Source: Candidatus Korobacter versatilis
Lineage (GTDB): Bacteria; Acidobacteriota; Terriglobia; Terriglobales; Acidobacteriaceae
Direction of reading: 5' to 3'
Assembly (NCBI GenBank): GCA_016185395.1
Contig: JACPNR010000004.1
Span: forward strand, 248,001 to 312,000
Length of the DNA stretch: 64,000 bases
A program made the translations under genes and the position numbers. The notes beneath the pieces are model-generated. The model saw only the letters and a list, made by a program, of their open reading frames with translations. It made no database searches and was not told the origin of the DNA. This document shows positions 15,162-23,362 of this stretch, one piece after another (within the stretch, counting starts at the first letter, position 1; the number at the start of each line of letters is the position of its first letter).

Positions 15162-16232
15162 TCATGTTGCAGCCGCAAGTACCTCCCTGTATTGCCGGAC
15201 ATATTCATCTGCTGTGGCCTCGATGCTGAACTGTTGAACTTGCCTTTGAGCGAGAGCGCCGAGGCGCTGGCGCTCCTCCGACGAAGCGAGCAGACGTCGC
15301 AGTGCGCCTGCGAGGCTATGGAAATCCCCTGGCGGGACAAGAAAGCCAGCGTCCCCCACCACATCCTCTAAGCCCTCGTTGCGGGTCGAGACTACTGCGC
15401 ATCCTGCAGCCATCGCTTCGGCGACAGCAATGCCGAATCCGTCTGAGTGGGAGCAGTGAACGTATATGTCTGTAGCCTGTAGCAGCTCAGGTACATCCGT
15501 ACGATGCCCCAAGAACTGCACCCGATCGGAAACCCGCAACTCCGCGGCGAGACGCCGCAGCGTTGGCTCTCTCGGACCCACACCCACGAGCTGGAGGTCG
15601 GCGTTGGGAACGTACGTCATCGCGCGAAAAAGTGTGTCATGGTCCTTGAGGGAATCTAGCCGCGCGATAAACGTCAGAACGTAGCGCTCGCGGGATTCAT
15701 GCGATCGCGGGCTACGCGTAAAGCGCGCGAGGTCAATGCCGTTTGGGACAACCGTGGTCCGCGCCGTCACACCTGGAACCCATGCGATGAGCGACCGCGC
15801 CGTGGCGTCACTGTTGCAAAAGATGCGGTCGTAGCGGGAATACATCCAGCGCTCTACAGGCCGGAACCACCATCGCCGTCGCAGGTTGGTCGTGCCGTGC
15901 TCCGTGATGACGAGGGGAAGAGGTGGCGACCATCGCAACGCCGCTAGCGCAGTCCAGAATTGTGCAGGGAACAGGTGGGCGTGAACAAGGTGGTGTCCGA
16001 CAGCGTTCCGAGCGAGATGCACGATCTGTCTAGGCGAGTAGACACCGCCACCGGCAACCGGCAAGAAGCGGACTCCGTGCGCACGAAGCTCCCGCTCAAG
16101 AGGGCTATCGACAGCCTGCAGGATCGCAAGGGTTATTTCCACACCGCGCTCTTCAAGACGCGGGACGAGATCGAAGACCAGCCGTTCGGCGCCGGCCAGG
16201 ACGAGACTGTTGATGACCGTCAGTACTCGCAT
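15162..16232 (-). CDS. Glycosyltransferase family 4
   Basis: 356 aa, GT-B fold. The N-terminus is MRVLTVINSLVLAGAERLVF with a VHAHLFPAQFWTALAAL acceptor-side helix. The C-terminal domain has LTFIARLDSLKDHDTLFRAM, LVGVGPREPTLRRLA, VQFLGHRTDVPELLQATD and the EX7E-type DGFGIAVAEAMAAG. It is related to but distinct from the 13.7-kb enzyme. It is divergent from the polymerase-like membrane protein across 283 bp and probably adds sugars to the same exopolysaccharide or O-antigen-like glycan. Confidence 0.9.
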   Translation of the reverse strand: MRVLTVINSLVLAGAERLVFDLVPRLEERGVEITLAILQAVDSPLERELRAHGVRFLPVAGGGVYSPRQIVHLARNAVGHHLVHAHLFPAQFWTALAALRWSPPLPLVITEHGTTNLRRRWWFRPVERWMYSRYDRIFCNSDATARSLIAWVPGVTARTTVVPNGIDLARFTRSPRSHESRERYVLTFIARLDSLKDHDTLFRAMTYVPNADLQLVGVGPREPTLRRLAAELRVSDRVQFLGHRTDVPELLQATDIYVHCSHSDGFGIAVAEAMAAGCAVVSTRNEGLEDVVGDAGFLVPPGDFHSLAGALRRLLASSEERQRLGALAQRQVQQFSIEATADEYVRQYREVLAAAT

Positions 16233-16288
16233 TGAGTTCGTGGCCGCCCGCGGCCGTTCCGTCTCAGGCTAAACGCGCTATCCGCAGC

Positions 16289-16378
16289 GCGCGCTGTTCA
16301 GCGCGCTTGATTCGCGGCGTCGGCACACGGCCGCCGCCGACAATCCTCACCGTCGCATTGTATCTTCAAGTTACAATG
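16289..16378. promoter_or_regulatory. Divergent intergenic hairpin and inverted repeat
   Basis: A perfect 8-bp hairpin GCGCGCTG-TT-CAGCGCGC (16289-16306) is followed by CATTGTA-9 nt-TACAATG (16356-16378). The latter places a TACAAT -10-like hexamer on each strand, so it could be an overlapping divergent promoter or operator. Unproven. Confidence 0.35.
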
Positions 16379-16515
16379 TTTCACTCCAAGCGCTGTTCAC
16401 CCGGGCCACTGATGAACCTTTCGACCAATTTTCCCGCAGGCTCCAACGCGGCGCTTCGCACCGCACTCGAGGGGCCCCACTCCCTCACTTCGCGGGTACA
16501 GTTTTTGCTCGCGAC

Positions 16516-17910
16516 ATGGAACCTGTGATGGATGCGGGGATGAACCAGGGCGCGACTGTGCGATATACGGCTCCCTTGCAGATCATTGCTGCGTTCGTCC
16601 TGCTCAGTGCACCATTCTGGCTCCCGTTCTTGCTATTTCCTAGCCGGGGTATTTCGACGCCGTGGGATTGGATAACCATCCTGCTGCTGATTGTTTTCGC
16701 TTTTGGCGCGGTGATGTTTGTGTCGCGCGCTGACGGCTTCCTCCGTCGCGTTATGGTTGTCGGGCTGCTGTGCAAGCTGGTGGCGTGTTCGGCATCTATC
16801 TACCTGGCGTTCTACGTATACAACAGCTCGGCGGACGCGTTGAATTACGCGAATGCCGGCCGCATCATCGCCACGCGCTTCCTTGACAGCGGCGAATGGA
16901 CCCTGCTGCAACCCGTCTGGAGCAGTAATTTCATCCGCACGGCGACCGGGGCGTTGTTCGTCGTGACCGGGCCATCGCTGGCCGTGGGGACCGTGGTGTT
17001 CGCCCTGATCGCATTCTGCGGTCAGTATTTGTCTTACCGCGCATTCTGTCACGCGATAGCGGCGTCCGCCGCGGACCGGCGCCTGGCCGCGATGCTGCTC
17101 TTCCTCCTGCCGTCGCTGGTCTTCTGGTCTTCGAGCATCGGCAAGGACGCCTTGTCCGCATTCTTCATCGGGCTGGTCTGCTACGGATACGCGCGGCTCG
17201 ATAGGAGCTCCCGCGCGAGTTACTTCGTTCCCATGCTTGCAGGTCTCGCCGGGATCCTATTGGTCCGCCCCCATGTGGCGCTGATGATGGGCATCGCCCT
17301 CGTCTTCCCCTACCTGTTGGCGAAAAACGCCAGTGGCATGCGCGGCATGCTGGTGCGCGTGGTTGGTCTGCCGCTATTGCTGGGAGTGACGTTGTATCTC
17401 GGCGTGGCCGCGCGGCAGTTCCTCGCGATCGACGACCTGTCCCAGAGCTCCAACGCCATCAATCGAGTGAACAACAACAATCGCAGCGGCGGCTCCGCCA
17501 TGGACGCCGAAGGCAGCAGCGCCGTGCGCGCTCTCAGCGCTCCCTTCCTGTTCTTCCGGCCGTTCCCGTGGGAGATACACAACGTGCAGGCGGCATTGGC
17601 GTCTGCCGAGGGCATGCTGTTGCTCATCATCTGCTATCGCAACCGGCGACACATCATCATGGCGGTCCGGAATTGGCGTTCGACCCCCTTTACCGTTTTC
17701 TTGCTCGTGTTCCTGGTCGAATTTTCCTTGATCTTCTCTGCCGCGATCTCCAACTTCGGCTTGCTGGCCCGCGAACGGATCATGGCCACGCCTCTGTTAC
17801 TCATGATATGTGTCCCGGCGGCACAAGGCAGAATGCTCCGCCGGGAAGAAGAAGTGTCTCTAGAACAATGGCCGGACCCTGTGCAGGCGTCGTCGCCGGC
17901 GTATCGGTAG
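16516..17910 (+). CDS. Polytopic membrane protein, polysaccharide polymerase-like
   Basis: 464 aa with about ten hydrophobic segments (for example LLIVFAFGAVMFV, LLLIICYRNRRH flanks, FLLVFLVEFSLIFSAAIS). A periplasmic-type hydrophilic loop lies near residues 300-335 (INRVNNNNRSGGSAMDAEGS), and a motif LLPSLVFWSSSIGKDAL resembles EpsG/Wzy-like polymerases and related glycan membrane proteins. Wzy-type proteins are poorly conserved, so identification rests on topology, the SSSIGKD motif and position among GT, amidotransferase and deacetylase genes. It is read in the same direction as the next four genes. It could instead be a membrane-bound GT-C enzyme. Confidence 0.6.
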   Translation: MEPVMDAGMNQGATVRYTAPLQIIAAFVLLSAPFWLPFLLFPSRGISTPWDWITILLLIVFAFGAVMFVSRADGFLRRVMVVGLLCKLVACSASIYLAFYVYNSSADALNYANAGRIIATRFLDSGEWTLLQPVWSSNFIRTATGALFVVTGPSLAVGTVVFALIAFCGQYLSYRAFCHAIAASAADRRLAAMLLFLLPSLVFWSSSIGKDALSAFFIGLVCYGYARLDRSSRASYFVPMLAGLAGILLVRPHVALMMGIALVFPYLLAKNASGMRGMLVRVVGLPLLLGVTLYLGVAARQFLAIDDLSQSSNAINRVNNNNRSGGSAMDAEGSSAVRALSAPFLFFRPFPWEIHNVQAALASAEGMLLLIICYRNRRHIIMAVRNWRSTPFTVFLLVFLVEFSLIFSAAISNFGLLARERIMATPLLLMICVPAAQGRMLRREEEVSLEQWPDPVQASSPAYR

Positions 17911-17949
17911 GGTCCAGGTCTGTTGGCTCGGTACTTTGTGGGGTGGTCT

Positions 17950-19923
17950 GTGTGTGGATTCGCGGGTTGCGTTGAGAAGAGCGCGCGCAGTGGGCCCGAG
18001 GCATTGCGCCGGACGGCGGGCGCAATGGTCCGCACGCTCGCGCATCGCGGTCCGGACGACGAGGGCGTGTGGGCCGACGCGGACGCCGGCGTCGCTCTCG
18101 GCGCGCGCCGGCTCGCCATCCGCGACCTATCGGCGGCCGGACACCAGCCGATGCTCTCGCCAACCGGTCGCCTCGTGCTTGCCTATAACGGCGAACTCTA
18201 CAACGCTGAGGAGGTCCGCGAGTCGCTGCTACAGGCAGGAGAGCTAACTTTCCGCGGACACTCGGACACCGAGGTCTTGCTAGCGGCGCTCGAGAAATGG
18301 GGCGTGGAAGCAACGCTGGTCCGATTGAATGGCATGTTCGCCTTCGCTTTGTGGGACCGTGAGCGCCGCCAACTCAGCCTCGCGCGCGACCGCATGGGCG
18401 AGAAGCCGCTGTACTACGGCTGGGCAGGAGACTCGTTCCTCTTTGGCTCCGAGTTGAAAGCCTTGCGCGGCCATCCCGACTTTGTCCCCGAGATCGAGCG
18501 GAGCGCACTGGCGCTCTACATGCAACACAGTTGCGTGCCGGCGCCGTATTCGATCTATCGCGGCATACGGAAGCTGCCGCCCGCTTCATTCGTGGTGATA
18601 AGTGCGGATGCGGAGCGCGAGCCGGCCGTGCGGACCTACTGGTCGTTGGCGCAGGTAGCGCAAGCGGGGGCAAGCAACCGGTTCCTGGGCAACGATGCCG
18701 AAGCCGTCGAGCAGCTCGATGCGCTGCTGCGCGATGCCGTGCGGAAACGCATGATCTCTGACGTCCCGCTGGGTGCGTTCCTCTCCGGCGGGATCGATTC
18801 GTCCACGGTCGTGGCGCTGATGCAGGCGGCAAGCGGTCACCCCGTGAAGACATTCACCATCGGCACCCATGACGAAGCCTTCAACGAAGCAAAGGATGCC
18901 GCCGCGGTTGCACGCCACCTCCTCACCGAGCACACCGAGCTCTACGTCATGCCGGAAGAAGCGCGCGACATCATTCCGCTGTTGCCGCGGCTCTACGACG
19001 AACCGTTTGCCGACTCGTCGCAGATCCCTACCTATCTCGTCGCGAAGCTGGCGCGACAGCACGTTGCCGTGAGTCTTTCAGGCGATGGCGGCGACGAGCT
19101 GTTCGGCGGCTACAATCGGCATGTCTGGGCGCGCCGGCTATGGAAGCGAATGTCATGGATGCCTCGCGGTGTCCGCGCCGGTGTAGGGCGTATGTTGGCG
19201 ACCGTGCCGGCGGCCCGATGGGAAATGATGGCAGGAGCGCTGGGCTCCATCGCGCAGCATCGCATGTCTGGTCACAAGGTCCACAAAATGGCAGCCGCAC
19301 TGCACGCAAAAGACCTGCCAGAGGTCTACCAACGCCTGGCGACGCACTGGCAGGAACCGGTTGTGCTCGATGCTCAGACGCTCCCTACGCAACTTGACGA
19401 GCCGCCCGAAATCCCCGACTTCATCGAGCAGATGATGTATTTCGACAGCGTCACATATCTGCCCGACGACATCCTGGTAAAACTCGACCGAGCCACCATG
19501 GGAGTGAGTCTCGAAGGCCGCGTGCCGTTCCTCGACCATCGGTTGGTGGAGTTCGCGTGGCGACTGCCGCTCGCGATGAAGGTCCGCGGCACCACGGGCA
19601 AGTGGATACTGCGGCAGGTGTTGCACAAATACGTGCCGGGTGAGTTGGTGGAACGTCCGAAGATGGGATTCGGTCTGCCCATCGGCGATTGGCTCCGCGG
19701 CCCATTGCGCGATTGGGCTGAGGCTTTGCTTGACGAGAAGCGCCTGGGCGATGAAGGCTACCTCGATGCGAAACTGGTGCGCGACAAATGGCAGCAACAT
19801 CTGGCGGGGAAGGCCAGCTGGGCCTATCACCTGTGGGACGTCTTGATGTTCCAGTCGTGGCACGCGGAATGCGCGCATGACCCGGTCGAGTCCACGCTGG
19901 CGGCGCGGCCGCACTCCGCATGA
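17950..19923 (+). CDS. asnB: Asparagine synthase-like glutamine amidotransferase
   Basis: 657 aa. The start is GTG 17950, not an upstream ATG, because it puts the catalytic cysteine at position 2 (M-CGFAG), which the class-II (Ntn) glutaminase domain needs as its N-terminal residue after Met removal. LAHRGPDDEG and the ELYN region complete that domain. The synthetase domain has the ATP-pyrophosphatase P-loop GAFLSGGIDSSTVVALM and SLSGDGGDELFGGYNRH. In polysaccharide loci (including PEP-CTERM/exosortase loci) such paralogues are thought to amidate a sugar acid rather than make free asparagine. The stop overlaps the next start in ATGA. Confidence 0.9.
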   Translation: MCGFAGCVEKSARSGPEALRRTAGAMVRTLAHRGPDDEGVWADADAGVALGARRLAIRDLSAAGHQPMLSPTGRLVLAYNGELYNAEEVRESLLQAGELTFRGHSDTEVLLAALEKWGVEATLVRLNGMFAFALWDRERRQLSLARDRMGEKPLYYGWAGDSFLFGSELKALRGHPDFVPEIERSALALYMQHSCVPAPYSIYRGIRKLPPASFVVISADAEREPAVRTYWSLAQVAQAGASNRFLGNDAEAVEQLDALLRDAVRKRMISDVPLGAFLSGGIDSSTVVALMQAASGHPVKTFTIGTHDEAFNEAKDAAAVARHLLTEHTELYVMPEEARDIIPLLPRLYDEPFADSSQIPTYLVAKLARQHVAVSLSGDGGDELFGGYNRHVWARRLWKRMSWMPRGVRAGVGRMLATVPAARWEMMAGALGSIAQHRMSGHKVHKMAAALHAKDLPEVYQRLATHWQEPVVLDAQTLPTQLDEPPEIPDFIEQMMYFDSVTYLPDDILVKLDRATMGVSLEGRVPFLDHRLVEFAWRLPLAMKVRGTTGKWILRQVLHKYVPGELVERPKMGFGLPIGDWLRGPLRDWAEALLDEKRLGDEGYLDAKLVRDKWQQHLAGKASWAYHLWDVLMFQSWHAECAHDPVESTLAARPHSA

Positions 19924-20837
19924 CCAAGCCCGTGGTGGTCACGAACATCCTGAGCATCGACCTCGAAGACTGGCACCAGCTCGTGCATCGCCGGCTGAAG
20001 AACGCCTCTAGCTCGCCGAGCGCGAATGTCGACCGCCAACTCGAGACCTTGCTCGCGCTTCTCGACGAGCACAAGGTCAAAGCGACGTTCTTCACCCTCG
20101 GCATGCTGGCGGAAGCGCGGCCCGAGCTGGTACAACGCGTAGCCAACGCGGGACACGAGATCGCGTCACACGGCTACGCGCACCGGCGCGTCTACCAGAT
20201 GACGCGCAGAGAATTCCACGCCGACACCAGCAGGGGAAAGGCGTTGCTCGAATCGATCACCGGGCAAGAAGTCTGCGGGTACCGCGCAGCCGAGTTCTCC
20301 ATCACGCGTCCGGCACTTTGGGCGCTCGAAGTGCTGGCGGAGCTTGGGTTCGAATACGACTCGAGTATCTTTCCTATTCATCATCGGCGCTATGGCATCG
20401 CCGATTTCGATCCACGGCCGGCGCGCTACCAGCTCGCTGACAGACGTTCGCTCATCGAGATACCGCTAGCGACGCAGCGCCGTGCCGGGCAGAACGTGCC
20501 TTTTTCCGGTGGCGGGTACTTCCGTCTATGGCCGCTCGGTACACTGGTACGCGGCTTCGAACGCGTGAACGCCACGGGGTTGCCGGTCACAACTTACTTC
20601 CATCCCTATGAGTTTGATCCCGAGCGGCTGGATGCTCTTGCAGGGCTGGACCGGCCATCTCTCAAACAGCGCGTCAGCGGAATGCGCCTGAACTGGCACC
20701 AGAACCTGGGCCGCAACAGCCTGCGCGTTAAACTGGGGGAGCTGCTGCAGCGCTTCCGCTTCACCACATTCCGCGAATACCTCGAAGGAGCCGACCTGGG
20801 TGAAAGTCGAACGCTATTTTCAGCAGCAGGCCGATAG
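19920..20837 (+). CDS. Polysaccharide deacetylase, PEP-CTERM-locus (DUF3473) subfamily
   Basis: 305 aa. An NodB/CE4 fold begins ILSIDLEDWHQLVHRR (catalytic/metal Asp), with ATFFTLGMLAEARPEL and IASHGYAHRRVYQM supplying the H-x3-H metal site. The C-terminal extension, with FSGGGYFRLWPLG and TTYFHPYEFDPERL, is characteristic of the deacetylases found in exosortase-associated EPS clusters. It probably removes acetyl groups from an N-acetylated glycan. It is coupled to the amidotransferase by an ATGA overlap. No exosortase gene occurs in the window. Confidence 0.9.
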   Translation: MTKPVVVTNILSIDLEDWHQLVHRRLKNASSSPSANVDRQLETLLALLDEHKVKATFFTLGMLAEARPELVQRVANAGHEIASHGYAHRRVYQMTRREFHADTSRGKALLESITGQEVCGYRAAEFSITRPALWALEVLAELGFEYDSSIFPIHHRRYGIADFDPRPARYQLADRRSLIEIPLATQRRAGQNVPFSGGGYFRLWPLGTLVRGFERVNATGLPVTTYFHPYEFDPERLDALAGLDRPSLKQRVSGMRLNWHQNLGRNSLRVKLGELLQRFRFTTFREYLEGADLGESRTLFSAAGR

Positions 20838-21435
20838 TTTCGACCGGCTGTACGAGACCGGCGGCGCGTGGCAGCATTTGCTGAACCGCACGTTCCGCAA
20901 GGGATTGTACGAACGGGTCCGCCTCGCCCTCGAAGACCTCGGGCAGCTCGGCCCGCATACGCTGCTCGACGTGGGCTGCGGTTCCGGGCGCAACGAGCCA
21001 CTCTTCGTGACCGCTGGCGCCACGCGCGTGACCGGCATCGATTTCTCACCGCGCATGCTGGAGCTGGCACGCTCGTTCACCAAAGCGTCTGGCGTAGATA
21101 GGCAGTGCGAATTCATCGAGGGCGATTTCCTCGGGCACGCATTCCCCGAGAAGTTCGACGCCGTGGTCGCACTCGGCGTGTTCGATTACTTTGCCGACCC
21201 GGTGAAGCCGCTCACGCGCATGCGCGAGTTGGCGCGGAAGCGTGTGATCGCCAGCTTTCCGCAAGTCTCGCTCGTCCGCGCGCCGCTTCGGAAACTGCGC
21301 TACGCGCTGCGGAATTGTCCCGTGTACTTCTATCGCCAGGAAGCGCTGTGGGAGTTCGCGAAGCAGGCGGGACTGAAAGCGCGCATCGTGCCGTACGCTT
21401 CCTCTGGCCTGCTGCTCATCGGCGAGCCCGCGTAG
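20800..21435 (+). CDS. Class I SAM-dependent methyltransferase
   Basis: 211 aa from GTG 20800, overlapping the deacetylase by 38 nt. Motif I is LLDVGCGSGRNEPLF, motif II VTGIDFSPRMLELA, and motif IV FDAVVALGVFDYFAD. The N-terminal QQQADSFDRLYETGGAWQ is typical of small methyltransferases encoded with glycan genes. The substrate is probably a sugar or lipid-linked intermediate; this is inferred from the operon only. Confidence 0.85.
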   Translation: MKVERYFQQQADSFDRLYETGGAWQHLLNRTFRKGLYERVRLALEDLGQLGPHTLLDVGCGSGRNEPLFVTAGATRVTGIDFSPRMLELARSFTKASGVDRQCEFIEGDFLGHAFPEKFDAVVALGVFDYFADPVKPLTRMRELARKRVIASFPQVSLVRAPLRKLRYALRNCPVYFYRQEALWEFAKQAGLKARIVPYASSGLLLIGEPA

Positions 21436-21437
21436 CC

Positions 21438-22577
21438 CTACTTCGAGATGCCGTGCGGCTTGTCCGGCCGCTCCCTGGGCAGCAGTTCCTTTTCCTGCTG
21501 CCGGCTCCTCGGGGGCAACTCCTGCCGCTGCTTTGCACCGCCCCTCTCGAGCGGCAGGCGATAGTCTTTCGAGGATGCGTGTCCCGCCATGATCCACGCG
21601 ACGCGCGTGATGAAAGAGCCGACGAGCGTGCTCATCGCGGCGGCCCGGCGGAAGTTACGCGCGGTCTCGCCCCGCGTGCTGAGCGCGGCCAGCCGCAGCA
21701 GCAGTGGCACCGGCCCGGAGAGGACTCCGCCCGAGCGCGTCACCCATCCCGAGACGCCCGCCCGCAGCGGCTCGTTCGCGGCCGTGGGGTGCGTCTCGAT
21801 GTGCAGGCCTTCATAGGCTTCATACGCCGCCGCACCGATGCCGAGCGTATTCAGCGCAGTACTGTCGTCGTGTCCCATCAGTTCGAGCACGGAGACGGCC
21901 GAGCCCACGCCCGATGCCGCGAAGTGCAGCGGCAACGTACGAACGTTCTCGTTCCACACCGGGATCACCGTCGCGCCGATCAGTACGCCGGTGTAGCTCG
22001 ACATCACTACACCCGTCGAAGCCGCCAGCGCTTCGGCGGCATTGCCGAGGACGCGCACCGGCATCAGCCCGCCGAATCTCCGGTCGACCGCTTCCGCGAA
22101 CGCGGAAGCTGCGCTCGCGCTCGCAAAGGCGCTCAATGTCCACGCCCCGACCGACATCGGGCTCTGCACTTTGAAGACGCGCAGCATGTTCAGGAAGCGC
22201 GCGGGACGTCCGAGGTCAGAGATGAGCAGGCCGGTCGAGATCGGTCCGCCGAGCGACGCCACCCAGCGCGCGTCGCGCACGAGGCGCTTGTCTGCACCTG
22301 TCCAGTTCGCCATCGCGCCGATCACCGCTGCGGCGCCCGCAGCGCCGCCCACGAAGAAGTACACGGGGACTTCCCAACTCCATCCCGGCTTCTTCAGCAG
22401 GGGCATGCCGTAGTAGCCGGCTTCGGGAGAGGCTTGCGGGAAGGGAGCGCCCGCGGGCTTGGCGCCGGCACTGGTCACCATGCCGCGCTGTTCCGCTTCG
22501 CGACGGAGTTCGAGCAAGCGCGCTTCGCTGGCGGCATCGGGCAGGCGGCTTTGTCTAGGCGGTTTCGGCCCGATGCT
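21438..22577 (-). CDS. nrfD: NrfD/PsrC-type membrane subunit of formate dehydrogenase
   Basis: Encoded by the GTG-start frame whose start codon (22580-22578) overlaps the TGA of the iron-sulfur subunit; 380 aa. After a soluble, Pro-rich N-terminus come about eight or nine hydrophobic segments (VPVYFFVGGAAGAAAVIGAM, ALAASTGVVMSSYTGVLIGA), as in quinone-interacting NrfD proteins. It takes the place of the cytochrome b gamma subunit (FdnI) of the E. coli enzyme, so electrons from the iron-sulfur subunit are probably passed to a quinone without haem. It is last in a three-gene operon and ends 2 nt from the convergent methyltransferase gene. Confidence 0.87.
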   Translation of the reverse strand, partial: SIGPKPPRQSRLPDAASEARLLELRREAEQRGMVTSAGAKPAGAPFPQASPEAGYYGMPLLKKPGWSWEVPVYFFVGGAAGAAAVIGAMANWTGADKRLVRDARWVASLGGPISTGLLISDLGRPARFLNMLRVFKVQSPMSVGAWTLSAFASASAASAFAEAVDRRFGGLMPVRVLGNAAEALAASTGVVMSSYTGVLIGATVIPVWNENVRTLPLHFAASGVGSAVSVLELMGHDDSTALNTLGIGAAAYEAYEGLHIETHPTAANEPLRAGVSGWVTRSGGVLSGPVPLLLRLAALSTRGETARNFRRAAAMSTLVGSFITRVAWIMAGHASSKDYRLPLERGGAKQRQELPPRSRQQEKELLPRERPDKPHGISK

Positions 22578-23362
22578 CACCGGCGGCTATCTCCGAGGAA
22601 CGCGATAAGCGCTCCCGCAAGCATCGCGCCGGCAGCGATGGCAGCCGAGGTCCAGCCAGCGCTCATGTATTCGCCCGGGACACGCGGTTGCGGTGGCAGG
22701 TTGTAAGTCCGCGGATCACCGCGCAGGATGAAGATGGAATGCGTCCCGCCCACGCTCGAATCCCGCGGGTCGTAGATGCGCGCGTCCTCCACGCCGCGCT
22801 CGTGCAGCGCTTCAACCCGCGCTTGAGCTGTTTCGCGTAGTTCGCTGATCTCGCCGAACTTAATAGACTCCGTGGGACACGCAGTTGCGCACGCTGGCGT
22901 AAGGCCGACCTTCTGGCGGTCGTAACAAAACGTGCACTTGAACGCGCGGCCGTCACTTTGGTTGCGTTCGACCACCCCGAAGGGACACGCCACCACGCAG
23001 TAGGCACAGCCGTTGCAAACGTCCGGCTGGATGTAGACGCCGCCGAACTCGGTGCGCACGATCGAGCCGGTGGGACATGCCTCGAGACATCCCGCTACCT
23101 CGCAGTGCTTGCACACGTCTGACGAGAATCCCCAGGCAGGAAACTCGAGCGCGTTGCCGCCGAGTCCGATGACGGGTCCCTGCTCCACGAACTTCACGTG
23201 TCGCCAGGTCGAGTGACCCACGGCGCCGGTGTTGTCGTAAGAGAAGCCGCTGAACTCCAGCCCGTCGGCTTTGATGCCGTTCCATTCCTTGCACGCGACC
23301 TCGCAGGCTTTGCAGCCGATGCAGATGGTGGAGTCGGTGAGGAACGCGGTGACGGGACTCAT
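22577..23362 (-). CDS. fdnH: Formate dehydrogenase iron-sulfur (beta) subunit
   Basis: 261 aa. There are four Cys clusters for [4Fe-4S] centres: CIGCKACEVACKEWN, CKHCEVAGCLEACPTG, CNGCAYCVVACPFG and CTFCYDRQKVGLTPACATACP. The C-terminus has one hydrophobic anchor (WTSAAIAAGAMLAGALIAFL), as in FdnH. Its ATG overlaps the catalytic subunit's stop (ATGA), and its own stop overlaps the NrfD start. It passes electrons from the molybdopterin subunit to the membrane subunit. Confidence 0.93.
   Translation of the reverse strand: MSPVTAFLTDSTICIGCKACEVACKEWNGIKADGLEFSGFSYDNTGAVGHSTWRHVKFVEQGPVIGLGGNALEFPAWGFSSDVCKHCEVAGCLEACPTGSIVRTEFGGVYIQPDVCNGCAYCVVACPFGVVERNQSDGRAFKCTFCYDRQKVGLTPACATACPTESIKFGEISELRETAQARVEALHERGVEDARIYDPRDSSVGGTHSIFILRGDPRTYNLPPQPRVPGEYMSAGWTSAAIAAGAMLAGALIAFLGDSRR

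Noticed and set aside
21105..22706. Plus-strand ORF of 533 aa over methyltransferase and NrfD genes
   Set aside because: Arg/Ala-rich shadow frame that ignores both supported genes.
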